The position numbers and the translations under genes are program-made. The notes under the pieces were generated by a model. That model made no database searches. It was not told where the DNA came from and saw nothing but the letters and a program-made list of their open reading frames with translations. A DNA stretch of 64,000 nucleotides. Origin: Vibrio gazogenes (GTDB taxonomy: Bacteria; Pseudomonadota; Gammaproteobacteria; Enterobacterales; Vibrionaceae). Location of the stretch: NCBI RefSeq assembly GCF_002196515.1, contig NZ_CP018835.1, forward strand, positions 1,364,001 to 1,428,000. Direction: 5' to 3'. Positions 45,433 through 54,132 of this stretch are shown here, one piece after another; the first letter of the stretch is position 1, and the number at the start of each line of letters is the position of its first letter.

Positions 45433-46233
45433 TCAAAGCGGAAAATGAGTCACACAAATGCCTTCACTCAAACCAATCTGACAACTTTCTTCCTGCCCGT
45501 CCAGTTGAACGGTTAAGACATACAAATCCTGAGGATCCGGGTGGCTAGGATCAAAATAACGGGGGGCATCCACCTGAAAGACCGCACTTGCCTGATCACT
45601 TCTCATATCGATGGGGATCTGATAACTCATCCCATCAAATTTAATCACCGCAGAGACCAATCCCGGCTTTAACATGTCAAAATAAACATGCACTAACAGC
45701 TCACATCCCCCACCATGATGCCATACTTGCTCCGTGGCCAAATGCGTCAACCGGACATGGCGGATACATTGCAGATAAGGTTCTCTCCAGATACCGACGC
45801 GTGAGTCATAATGACGAACCTGCTCTTTTCCCAGAAAGCAGAGTGGGTGCTGCTCGACATCAACCAATGGCTCATCATCGGGTTCAAGAAAGAGAATCTC
45901 AAACCGATTCCGGCCGGGCTGAAGTAATGGTCGAATATCTTTACGATATATCGATGAGAATCCGTCACAATCAAACAGCGCAACACCATTGAGACGGATC
46001 TCGGCATAGTGGTCGATCCCTTCTAAAACGAGATCGATCCCCGCATAACCCAGCAACGCATCATCGACTTCAATATCGTGCATGAGGTGCCATTCCTGTG
46101 CTGCAATCTCTGTTTCAGAAAGCGTGACAGGGAGAATTTCGCTCAATGGCGCGGGAAAACAGATATCATCCTGAGGAACAGTGAGATCAGTCAGCGGAGA
46201 AAGCTGCCAATAACCTGCCAATGAATATTTCAT
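45433..46233 (-). CDS. GH2-like sugar-binding protein lacking the catalytic domain
   Basis: 266 residues that resemble the non-catalytic N-terminal half of GH2 enzymes such as beta-mannosidase and beta-glucuronidase: a galactose-binding-like sandwich with YAGIDLVLEGIDHYAEIRLNG, a DIRPLLQPGRNRFEILF segment and SRVGIWREPYLQ, then an immunoglobulin-like sandwich. The TIM barrel with the catalytic glutamates is absent and the frame ends naturally, with a stop and no trace of the missing part downstream. No signal peptide. Downstream of uxuA on the same strand but behind a terminator. Possibly a sugar sensor or accessory subunit; function unknown. Confidence 0.7.
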   Translation of the reverse strand: MKYSLAGYWQLSPLTDLTVPQDDICFPAPLSEILPVTLSETEIAAQEWHLMHDIEVDDALLGYAGIDLVLEGIDHYAEIRLNGVALFDCDGFSSIYRKDIRPLLQPGRNRFEILFLEPDDEPLVDVEQHPLCFLGKEQVRHYDSRVGIWREPYLQCIRHVRLTHLATEQVWHHGGGCELLVHVYFDMLKPGLVSAVIKFDGMSYQIPIDMRSDQASAVFQVDAPRYFDPSHPDPQDLYVLTVQLDGQEESCQIGLSEGICVTHFPL

Positions 46234-46310
46234 ATGTCACAACTTGTTCTCGATCAATTTTACATTATCCCAGATTAACGACCATTTGGGAAAAATCAAA
46301 TGTCACGCAT

Positions 46311-46334
46311 AAAAAAAGCCGCTGAATAGCGGCT
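46311..46334 (-). terminator. Terminator of uxuA
   Basis: On the minus strand AGCCGCT / AGCGGCT with an ATTC loop, followed by seven T residues, 46 bases after the uxuA stop. Confidence 0.9.
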
Positions 46335-46379
46335 AAGTCAATCAACAGCAAAGAACGTAACTAGGTATAGATAAATCAT

Positions 46380-47570
46380 TTACTTACTGGTGTAGAATGC
46401 CCGTTTCAAAGCAAGTTCAACACCCCGAATCTCAGCCAGACCTTTCAAACGCCCTATACAGGAATAGCCCGGATTGGTTTGCTTTCTCAGATCATCAATC
46501 ATCTGATGCCCGTGATCCGGACGCATCGGAATGCGACGCATATCTCCTTGCGTTTCACGTCGGTGCTCTTCTTTAAGCAACGCATGAATCACATTGTACA
46601 TATCCACATCACCCTCTAAATGCGCGGCTTCATGAAAACTCATGGAATTGCCTTCTTCGCGCAAGGTCGAACGTAAGTGAGTGAAGTAAATGCGGTCACC
46701 ATAGGTTTCTATCATCCGCACCAAATCATTGTCCCCGCGCACCCCATAAGAGCCGGTACACATGGTAATACCATTCATCAGACTTGGTACCGCGGTCGTC
46801 AGCGCTTCGATATCTTCAATGGTTGACACGATCCGAGGTAAACCAAGAATCGGACGCGGAGGATCATCAGGGTGAACAGCTAATTTAAGGCCGTATTGCT
46901 CACACACAGGCATCAACTCTTGTAGGAATAACACCATATGTTCGCGCAGTTTTTCTTTATCAATGTTCTGATACGTATCAAGACGCGCCTGAAACTCTTC
47001 TAACGTATAGCCTTCTTCTGCACCGGGTAAACCGGCAATAATATTGGCGGTTAACTTGTCAACTTGTGCCTGAGACATCTGCTCGAAACAGGCTTTCGCT
47101 TGTGCTTGTTCCTCGGCGGTGTAATCGGCCGCTGCATTCGGCCGTTTGAGAATAAACAGTTCAAATGCTGCAAATTCAATCTGATCAAAACGCAGTGCTT
47201 TAGAACCGTCAGGTAACTGATATTCCAGATCGGTACGCGTCCAATCAAGTACCGGCATAAAGTTATAACACACGGTATCAATGCCGCATTCCGCCAGATT
47301 GATCAGTGACTGTTTGTAATTTTCAATCCATTGCGCATAGTGACCGGTGCGCGTCTTAATCTCTTCATGTACCGGAACACTTTCGACAACGGACCAATTA
47401 AAACCTTTCTCTTCCAGCAGCGTTTTGCGTTTGAGAATTTCATCTTTGCCCCATACTTCACCATTCGGAATATGATGCAATGCGGTTACAATTCCCGTCG
47501 CGCCTGCTTGTTTTATATCATCTAAAGACACAGGATCGCTTGGGCCGTACCAACGCCAAGTTTGTTCCAT
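46380..47570 (-). CDS. uxuA: Mannonate dehydratase UxuA
   Basis: 396 residues. Converts D-mannonate to 2-keto-3-deoxygluconate. The N terminus [19 protein letters not shown] and the metal-site segments ([39 protein letters not shown]) are characteristic. Lies downstream of the uxuR-type regulator on the same strand, with 80 bases between. Confidence 0.97.
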   Translation of the reverse strand: MEQTWRWYGPSDPVSLDDIKQAGATGIVTALHHIPNGEVWGKDEILKRKTLLEEKGFNWSVVESVPVHEEIKTRTGHYAQWIENYKQSLINLAECGIDTVCYNFMPVLDWTRTDLEYQLPDGSKALRFDQIEFAAFELFILKRPNAAADYTAEEQAQAKACFEQMSQAQVDKLTANIIAGLPGAEEGYTLEEFQARLDTYQNIDKEKLREHMVLFLQELMPVCEQYGLKLAVHPDDPPRPILGLPRIVSTIEDIEALTTAVPSLMNGITMCTGSYGVRGDNDLVRMIETYGDRIYFTHLRSTLREEGNSMSFHEAAHLEGDVDMYNVIHALLKEEHRRETQGDMRRIPMRPDHGHQMIDDLRKQTNPGYSCIGRLKGLAEIRGVELALKRAFYTSK

Positions 47571-47650
47571 AATTGTTTCCTAGTTATTCGTTTTATAATG
47601 ATTCATTGTGGAACCATACTGCATGTTGCGACATGGCTCGATTCAGAAAG

Positions 47651-48421
47651 TTAGCGAAATAGATAACCATCAAATAGTGGATCATCCATGTCGGATAATT
47701 TAAACAGCGTCTGCTTCACATTTTCGATATGCTGCCACATCGCTTGTCTGGCACCGTCCGGATCACGCTTTTGCAACGCCAATAAAATTCGCTCATGATC
47801 TTCTAACCACTGACAACGGTAAGTATTACTCTTGATACGTGAATGCAGTTGTTGCCACATCGGACTATCATTGCGTCGCTCCCACAAGTCATGAATGATG
47901 TCACTCAAGACACTATTTTGAGAGGCTTCAGCGATCGTCAGATGGAAGAGCCGATCATATTCGTAATCCTCGGTATTATTTTCCAGATTGATACGCTCTT
48001 GATCCAAATAGTATCGAAGACGAGAGATCTCATTCTTCGTGACGTTCAATGCAGAAAAGCTCGCAATCTGGCTTTCTAATACTTGCCGTGCTTGTAACAA
48101 TTCAAACGGGCCGACATCGCTACTGCGATTTAACTCAGGCTCCTGCTCTTCTTGTCGTGTGTCCGGCAGTTTAATGACATAAACCCCCGATCCTTTGCGA
48201 ACCTCAACAAACCCTTGCAGCTCTAACATGATAATGGCTTCCCGAACGACGGAACGACTCACATCAAGTTCCTCTGCGATCTCTCGTTCAGGCGGCAGTC
48301 GATCACCGAGACCAAACTCCCCGGATGTAATCCGTTTTTGCAATCCAAGGCCTATTTTTTGATAAAGGCGCTGTGGATGAGTCATATCAACACGAACACT
48401 CAAGTTTGTTTGAATACCCAT
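47651..48421 (-). CDS. uxuR: GntR/FadR-family regulator of hexuronate use (UxuR/ExuR-like)
   Basis: 256 residues, close to E. coli UxuR (257) and ExuR (258). N-terminal winged helix (RLPPEREIAEELDVSRSVVR) and a C-terminal FadR-type FCD ligand domain with helices rich in conserved Asp/His; the end DDPLFDGYLF is typical of UxuR/ExuR. E. coli members are relieved from DNA by fructuronate or galacturonate. The likely operators are the TTGGTTGACCAA palindromes at 48501 and 49679. UxuR and ExuR cannot be told apart from sequence alone. Confidence 0.9.
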   Translation of the reverse strand: MGIQTNLSVRVDMTHPQRLYQKIGLGLQKRITSGEFGLGDRLPPEREIAEELDVSRSVVREAIIMLELQGFVEVRKGSGVYVIKLPDTRQEEQEPELNRSSDVGPFELLQARQVLESQIASFSALNVTKNEISRLRYYLDQERINLENNTEDYEYDRLFHLTIAEASQNSVLSDIIHDLWERRNDSPMWQQLHSRIKSNTYRCQWLEDHERILLALQKRDPDGARQAMWQHIENVKQTLFKLSDMDDPLFDGYLFR

Positions 48422-48500
48422 ATGATCTCACTTAGTTACGACCGTTAGTCTGGGGGGACGGGATTGTTGGATCATCATGCTACGACATCGTCCCTGAAAA

Positions 48501-48528
48501 TTGGTTGACCAAGATACATTGGTCAACC
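48501..48528. promoter_or_regulatory. Palindromic UxuR-type operator inside a hairpin after dctP
   Basis: TTGGTTGACCAA (48501-48512) is a perfect TTGGT-NN-ACCAA palindrome and is followed by TTGGTCAACC (48519-48528). GGTTGACCAA (48503-48512) and TTGGTCAACC also form a perfect 10-bp hairpin around GATACA, and on the minus strand it is followed by AATTTT. So the element may serve both as the dctP terminator and as a regulator binding site upstream of uxuR. Confidence 0.65.
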
Positions 48529-48542
48529 TTTAATGACATGTC

Positions 48543-49532
48543 TTAATTTGATGCCAACGCATCAATTTCTTTTACATATTTTGAAATTGCTTTGTTATTC
48601 AGTGCTTTATCATGCATAGGTTTGACCGCATCGATAAACGGCTGTTTCTCAACCTTCACGAAAGAAACGCCCATCGCTGATTTGGCTTTTTCTTGTGCTT
48701 CTGCAATCATTTTGGTCCAAAGATCTTTGTGATACATCATGGACTCTTTCGCAGCTTTACGAACAGCAACTTGTTGATCGGGTGTCAGCTTATTCCAAGA
48801 ATCTTCACTGATAACAAGTACATCAGGAATCATCGTATGTTCATCCATACTGAAGAATTTTGCGACTTCGCCGTGACGAGAGTTAGTTAACGCCGTTTCG
48901 TTGTTCTCGGCACCATCGACCACACCTTGTTGCAGTGCTGTGTACAATTCACCATAAGCCAGTGGTGTTGGTGACCCACCCATCAGTTTGATCATATTGA
49001 CGGCGGTAGGACTTGGTTGTACACGAATTTTCATACCTTTCAGATCAGCCGGTGACTTGATCGGTTTCTTCGCATAGAAGCTACGGGCACCACCATCATA
49101 ATAAGTTAAACCAATGAAGCCTTTTCCTTTGGATGCATTTAAAATATCGTCCCCGACCTTACCCGTCATCACGCGGTAAAAGTGGTCGCGGTCATGGAAA
49201 ATATAAGGAATGTTAAATGCACCGTAAGCGGGTTCAAACGACTCCAGTTCACTCGCATTTGATTTTGCGATATCCAAAGCGCCATTTTGCAGCAATTCCA
49301 TCGACTCACGCTGCGTCCCTAACTGGCCATTCGGGTAAATACGAATTTTTACCTCACCGTGCGTATACTCTTTCACTTTGTCTGCCATATATTTCATTGA
49401 CTTGTGAACAGGGTGATTTCTGTCTTGGTTATGGCTCAACTTTAAAATGGTGGTCGCTGATGCTGTAAAAGAAATTGAAGCTGCCGCCACACAAGCCATC
49501 AGGGTAGACAGCGTTTTTTTATTCAACCGCAT
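48543..49532 (-). CDS. dctP: TRAP transporter substrate-binding protein DctP (hexuronate uptake)
   Basis: 329 residues from the ATG at 49532; the upstream ATG at 49544 is excluded because GGAG, six bases before the second ATG, is the ribosome binding site. A signal peptide ends near SFTASA. LSHNQDRNHPVHKSM, YPNGQLGTQRESMELL, and KIRVQPSPTAVNMIKLMGGSPTPLAYGELYTALQQGVVDGAENN (given in shorter parts elsewhere) follow the DctP pattern, with the Arg that pairs with the carboxylate of the ligand in the RVQPS segment. The surrounding catabolic genes suggest that the ligand is glucuronate or a related uronate. Confidence 0.93.
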   Translation of the reverse strand: MRLNKKTLSTLMACVAAASISFTASATTILKLSHNQDRNHPVHKSMKYMADKVKEYTHGEVKIRIYPNGQLGTQRESMELLQNGALDIAKSNASELESFEPAYGAFNIPYIFHDRDHFYRVMTGKVGDDILNASKGKGFIGLTYYDGGARSFYAKKPIKSPADLKGMKIRVQPSPTAVNMIKLMGGSPTPLAYGELYTALQQGVVDGAENNETALTNSRHGEVAKFFSMDEHTMIPDVLVISEDSWNKLTPDQQVAVRKAAKESMMYHKDLWTKMIAEAQEKAKSAMGVSFVKVEKQPFIDAVKPMHDKALNNKAISKYVKEIDALASN

Positions 49533-49678
49533 AATATTCTCCATTTAGAGTGATGTTGTTTTCATGCGTTATCTTTCAGATTATCGGATGAGCAATCCAT
49601 GCCTCATTTGTCTCATCTCTAGTAGGTCACTATTAAATTAGCTGTCAATGCAGACCAATTTCAATCAAAAACTTTCAA

Positions 49679-49690
49679 TTGGTTGACCAA
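49679..49690. promoter_or_regulatory. Palindromic UxuR-type operator between dctP and dctQ
   Basis: TTGGTTGACCAA, identical to the site at 48501. It resembles the E. coli UxuR/ExuR consensus core (ATTGGT-NN-ACCAAT). Confidence 0.75.
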
Positions 49691-49731
49691 CTTCATAAAA
49701 AACACCCCCAACTGTTCAGACCAAATGTTAA

Positions 49732-49747
49732 TGAGAGTTCGATCACA
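49732..49747. promoter_or_regulatory. CRP binding site upstream of dctQ
   Basis: TGAGAGTTCGATCACA matches TGTGA-N6-TCACA in nine of ten positions, about 100 bases before dctQ. It would give catabolite control of uronate use. Confidence 0.6.
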
Positions 49748-49847
49748 GGCTGTTTCTGTGTGACATGCTCTAATGCCAAGCGATTTTAAGGAAATAATTT
49801 ACCCCCTACATGCTTATATAACAAAAATTGGTTTACCAGGAGTTATT

Positions 49848-50375
49848 ATGGACAAGTTAATAGGCGTCATTAATCGAGGACTATCGATATTCTGCATCGG
49901 GTTATCCAGCGTCCTCGTTATTTGCGTCGTCTGGCAAGTTTTCTCTCGGTATGTGTTGAATACCCCCAGTACAACAACAGACGAACTCGCCCGCTTTCTT
50001 TTTATATGGGTAGGCCTGATGGGTGCAGCATATACATTGGGGCAGAAGCGCCATTTAGCCATTGAATTACTTGAACAAATTCTAGAGAACAAACCGGCTA
50101 AACTCAGTATTCTACATCTTGTTGTGAATGTAATCAGTCTCCTGTTTGCCAGCGTGATCATGGTTTATGGCGGAGGTAAACTCATGCTGCATGTCCTTGC
50201 AACCGGTCAGATATCTCCGGCTCTTAGCATCCAGATGGGATATGTTTATGCAGCAATTCCCCTCAGTGGCATATTCATGTTGATTTATCTATCCACTGAC
50301 TTTTTGACCAACCTGAGAACCCTGATGTGCACTAAATCACATAAAGTGGATTCTGTGGCTAACCAATTGAAATAG
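49848..50375 (+). CDS. dctQ: TRAP transporter small permease subunit DctQ
   Basis: 175 residues with four transmembrane helices. The pattern VVWQVFSRYVLNTPSTTTDELARFLFIW is the DctQ signature. I chose the ATG at 49848 with AGGAG upstream; the frame opens earlier (49773) but the extra 25 residues are not family-like. Ten bases before dctM. Confidence 0.93.
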   Translation: MDKLIGVINRGLSIFCIGLSSVLVICVVWQVFSRYVLNTPSTTTDELARFLFIWVGLMGAAYTLGQKRHLAIELLEQILENKPAKLSILHLVVNVISLLFASVIMVYGGGKLMLHVLATGQISPALSIQMGYVYAAIPLSGIFMLIYLSTDFLTNLRTLMCTKSHKVDSVANQLK

Positions 50376-50385
50376 GAACTGACTC

Positions 50386-51687
50386 ATGGATTGGCAAATT
50401 ATTATTGTTCTGTTTGGTACCTTCTTTATTTTCTTAGGATTAGGTGTACCAATCTCATTTGGTATCGCAATCTCATCACTGTTGACGGTGATGCTGTCAC
50501 TCCCTTTTGATGCCGCCATTACGGTTATTTCACAGAAACTGGCATCGGGTCTTGATAGCTTTTCCCTGCTCGCCATTCCCTTCTTTATTCTTGCGGGGAA
50601 TATCATGAATCAGGGGGGGATCGCCCTACGCCTGATTAATTTTGCCAAAGTACTGGGTGGCCAGTTACCCGGCTCACTAGCGCACGTCAATGTACTCGCA
50701 AATATGATGTTTGGTTCGATTTCAGGCTCGGCCGTTGCATCCGCAGCGGCAGTGGGGGGCACAATGTCTCCCCTGCAAAAGAAAGAAGGTTACGATCCGG
50801 CCTACTCTGCGGCAGTCAACATTACCTCTTGCCCGACCGGATTACTGATTCCGCCCAGTAACACGTTTATCGTCTACTCATTAATTTCTGGCGGGACATC
50901 GATTGGTGCACTGTTCCTCGCAGGTTATATTCCCGGCCTGCTCATGGGATTGAGCTTGATGATCGTCGCTGCGATTATCGCCAAAAAACGTCACTACGCG
51001 GTCTCCGAAAAACCCACCGCTCAAATGGTACTGAAAAGAACATTAGATGCATTACCCAGCCTTAGTCTTATCATCATCATCATGGGAGGCATCATCGGAG
51101 GGATTTTTACCGCAACCGAAGCCTCTGCAATCGCTGTGGTTTATACCTTAATGCTGGCCGTGGTGTTTTATCGTGAAGTCTCCATCAGACAGCTCCCCGG
51201 GATTATTCTAGAGTCAGTCATCACCACATCGATCGTACTGTTGCTGATCGGTGCATCGATGGGCATGTCTTGGGCGATGGCCAATGCTGATATTCCTTAC
51301 ATGATCAGTGATGCATTAATGAATGTATCTGAGAATCCGTTGGTTGTACTTCTCATCATTAACCTGATTCTGTTAATTGTGGGAATCTTCATGGATATGA
51401 CACCGGCTCTGCTGATTTTCACGCCGATCTTTTTGCCGATTGCGATGGATCTGGGCATGGATCCGGTTCACTTCGGGATCATGATGACATTTAACCTCTG
51501 CATCGGTATCTGTACACCACCGGTCGGCAGTGCACTATTCATTGGTTGCTCCGTGGGTAAAGTAAAAATAGATAAAGTCATCAAACCGTTACTGCCATTC
51601 TATGCAGTCTTAGTTCTCGCGCTGATGCTCGTTACCTATATTCCGGAAATCAGCTTAGCACTGCCTCAAGCCTTCCTCGGCTATTAA
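50386..51687 (+). CDS. dctM: TRAP transporter large permease subunit DctM
   Basis: 433 residues with about twelve membrane segments. FGSISGSAVASAAAVGGTMSPLQKKEGYDPAYSAAVN-type region, LLIPPSNTFIVYS, and NLCIGICTPPVGSALFIGC are typical DctM ion/solute-site motifs. Works with DctP and DctQ as a sodium-coupled importer. Confidence 0.94.
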   Translation: MDWQIIIVLFGTFFIFLGLGVPISFGIAISSLLTVMLSLPFDAAITVISQKLASGLDSFSLLAIPFFILAGNIMNQGGIALRLINFAKVLGGQLPGSLAHVNVLANMMFGSISGSAVASAAAVGGTMSPLQKKEGYDPAYSAAVNITSCPTGLLIPPSNTFIVYSLISGGTSIGALFLAGYIPGLLMGLSLMIVAAIIAKKRHYAVSEKPTAQMVLKRTLDALPSLSLIIIIMGGIIGGIFTATEASAIAVVYTLMLAVVFYREVSIRQLPGIILESVITTSIVLLLIGASMGMSWAMANADIPYMISDALMNVSENPLVVLLIINLILLIVGIFMDMTPALLIFTPIFLPIAMDLGMDPVHFGIMMTFNLCIGICTPPVGSALFIGCSVGKVKIDKVIKPLLPFYAVLVLALMLVTYIPEISLALPQAFLGY

Positions 51688-51704
51688 TCTCGCTTGTATG
51701 CTTA

Positions 51705-51727
51705 GGGGTGTCCGAAAGGTACACCCC
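51705..51727. repeat. Hairpin between dctM and the GH31 gene
   Basis: GGGGTGT and ACACCCC pair around CCGAAAGGT. No T tract, so it is probably an mRNA stability element that separates transporter from catabolic genes in one transcript. Confidence 0.5.
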
Positions 51728-51744
51728 AATGTAAGGATTAAATC

Positions 51745-54120
51745 ATGAAAACATTAAAACATTGGGAATGGGATTCAGCTCGGGGTAACGAAGTGATTCT
51801 TCGCTGTGATGCGAAACATACACTACATGTATTTGTCCTCGAACAAGACATCTTCCGGGTGTTAGTCAAGAAAAACGAAAGCTTGCGCCTCGACAGAACC
51901 TGGACAGTATCACCGTCAGCCGATGATATTGACTGGCATGGCCGGGCAAGAACCTCAACACAAGGCTATTCACTGCCCGATTATCAGTTAAAGCATGATG
52001 ATGATGTGGTTGAAATAGCCACTGAGCGTCTTAAGCTGACGATCACACAGCCTTTGCAACTGCACTGGCAGCATCGTTCCCAAGGTAACTGGCATCCCCT
52101 CGCCCATGATCGTAAAACGGGTGCAATTCAACTCGCCACACGTTCGGAAGGGGTTGCCCACTTCATGCATCGGGGCGATGACGAGTATTACTTTGGGCTC
52201 GGAGAAAAGACCGGAAACCTCAATCGTGAAGGCCGTCGCTTCGAAATGCGCAATCTCGACGCCATGGGATACAATGCCAGCTCAACCGACCCGCTCTATA
52301 AACACATCCCGTTCTACATTACCCGAACACCACACAATGTCAGTTATGGTTTGTTCTACGATAACCTTGCCAGTTGCTGGTTCGACTTGGGGAATGAGCT
52401 CGATAACTATCACGTCAAATATCGCAGTTATCGCGCTGAAGACGGCGATCTGGATTTCTATTTTATCCTTGGCCCTCAAGTCATTGATGTAACCCGCGCG
52501 TTCGTCAAATTAACCGGTGGCACAATCTTCGGCCCGAAATGGAGCTTAGGTTATAGCGGTTCGACAATGCGTTATACCGATGAACCCAATGCGCAAGAAC
52601 TGCTGGAGAGTTTCGTTGATCAGTGCGACAGCCATCAAATCCCGTGTGACTCTTTCCAACTCTCATCTGGGTACACTTCGATTGGCGATAAACGTTATGT
52701 GTTTAACTGGAATGACGACAAAGTGCCCAACCCAACGGCCATGTCAGATCATTTCCACCAGCATGGTATGAAGCTCGCAGCCAATATCAAGCCCTGTTTA
52801 CTGCATGATCACCCGATGTATCAATCCGTCAAACAACAGGAGTTGTTTATTCAGGATTCAGAAAGTGACAGTCCTGAAATCTCCGTCTTCTGGGATGCCG
52901 ATGGCTCTCACCTCGATTTTACCAATCCGAAAACTGTGGACTGGTGGAAAAGTAATGTCACAACGCAGTTGCTTGAAAAAGGCATCGACGCAACTTGGAA
53001 CGACAATAATGAATACGAAATATGGGACCGCGAGGCGCGCTGTTACGGATTCGGCGACGCGATTCCTGTCGGTTTAATCAGACCATTACAGCCACTCCTG
53101 ATGATGAAAGCGTCTTACCACGCGCAACGAGAATTCGCACCGCAATTACGCCCTTACCTGATCTCCCGTTCAGGCTGTCCCGGCATGAACCGATACGTGC
53201 AGACTTGGAGTGGTGACAACCGAACCAATTGGACCAGCCTGAAATACAACATCAAAATGGGCTTGGGGATGAGTTTATCGGGCTTGTATAACCTCGGACA
53301 TGATGTCGGGGGATTCTCCGGTGATAAACCCGATCCGGAACTCTTTGTTCGCTGGGTTCAAAACGGCGTCATGCACCCACGTTTTACCATTCATTCATGG
53401 AATGATGATGGGACGGTCAATGAGCCGTGGATGTATCCCGAAGTCACGCCGATTATCCGCAAAGCGATCGCGCTGCGTTACCAATTGATGCCCTATCTCT
53501 ATGATGCGCTTTGGCTGGCTCACCATGCCCATGAACCAATGCTCCGTCCGACGTTCCTCGATCATGAACATGATGCCAACACTTGGTTAGAAAATGATGA
53601 CTTCATGCTGGGTCAATCACTGCTGGTTGCCTCTGTCGTTGAGCCGAATCAACGTCAGCGTGATGTTTATCTCCCGGAAAATACCGTGGGATGGTATGAC
53701 TTCTATACGCACCAATGGTTTAGTGCCGGTCAAACCATCACGCGACCGGCTGCATTAGAAACACTGCCGCTTCTGGTTAAAGCTGGCTGTGCATTGCCTC
53801 TCAATCCGCAAGCAGGTGTCCCCAACACGCAGCATGACAACCAACGTGTCATTCTGATTTTCCCGGCTCAGGGCTGCCATCATTTTTCTCAAACTATTTT
53901 TGACGATGACGGTGAAAGTTATGCCTATCAGGACGGTCACTATTTAGAACTGGCCGTGACAGTTACGAGCGATGCCAAAACAGTTCAGGTCTCTGTCTCG
54001 AAGTCTGGTGACTTTGCTCCTGATTACGATAGTGTCGAGATTCGCCTCCCGATAACAGAAAACCGGCAACTTATCGTCAACGGTCAACCGGCCGAGAACC
54101 ATCATCGCATTTCAATCTGA
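51745..54120 (+). CDS. Glycoside hydrolase family 31 enzyme in the uronate operon
   Basis: 791 residues, no signal peptide, so probably cytoplasmic. The GH31 barrel is intact: nucleophile Asp420 in WNDNNEYE (usual form WNDMNE) and acid/base Asp491 in WSGDN; the N-terminal sandwich has DEYYFGLGEKTG. GH31 members act on alpha-glycosidic bonds, often alpha-glucosides, alpha-xylosides or sulfoquinovosides. The position between the uronate transporter and uxuB suggests that the substrate releases a hexuronate or comes in with one, for instance an alpha-linked aldobiouronate. This is inference; the exact specificity cannot be read. Confidence 0.9.
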   Translation: MKTLKHWEWDSARGNEVILRCDAKHTLHVFVLEQDIFRVLVKKNESLRLDRTWTVSPSADDIDWHGRARTSTQGYSLPDYQLKHDDDVVEIATERLKLTITQPLQLHWQHRSQGNWHPLAHDRKTGAIQLATRSEGVAHFMHRGDDEYYFGLGEKTGNLNREGRRFEMRNLDAMGYNASSTDPLYKHIPFYITRTPHNVSYGLFYDNLASCWFDLGNELDNYHVKYRSYRAEDGDLDFYFILGPQVIDVTRAFVKLTGGTIFGPKWSLGYSGSTMRYTDEPNAQELLESFVDQCDSHQIPCDSFQLSSGYTSIGDKRYVFNWNDDKVPNPTAMSDHFHQHGMKLAANIKPCLLHDHPMYQSVKQQELFIQDSESDSPEISVFWDADGSHLDFTNPKTVDWWKSNVTTQLLEKGIDATWNDNNEYEIWDREARCYGFGDAIPVGLIRPLQPLLMMKASYHAQREFAPQLRPYLISRSGCPGMNRYVQTWSGDNRTNWTSLKYNIKMGLGMSLSGLYNLGHDVGGFSGDKPDPELFVRWVQNGVMHPRFTIHSWNDDGTVNEPWMYPEVTPIIRKAIALRYQLMPYLYDALWLAHHAHEPMLRPTFLDHEHDANTWLENDDFMLGQSLLVASVVEPNQRQRDVYLPENTVGWYDFYTHQWFSAGQTITRPAALETLPLLVKAGCALPLNPQAGVPNTQHDNQRVILIFPAQGCHHFSQTIFDDDGESYAYQDGHYLELAVTVTSDAKTVQVSVSKSGDFAPDYDSVEIRLPITENRQLIVNGQPAENHHRISI

Positions 54121-54132
54121 GAAGAGAGCAAT

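Larger units (their letters stand above)
49533..49847. promoter_or_regulatory. Divergent dctP/dctQ control region
   Basis: 315 bases without a gene. Contains the operator palindrome at 49679, a CRP site at 49732, and two further ACCAA/ACCAAA half sites near 49652 and 49720. It should control both arms of the uronate locus. Confidence 0.7.
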
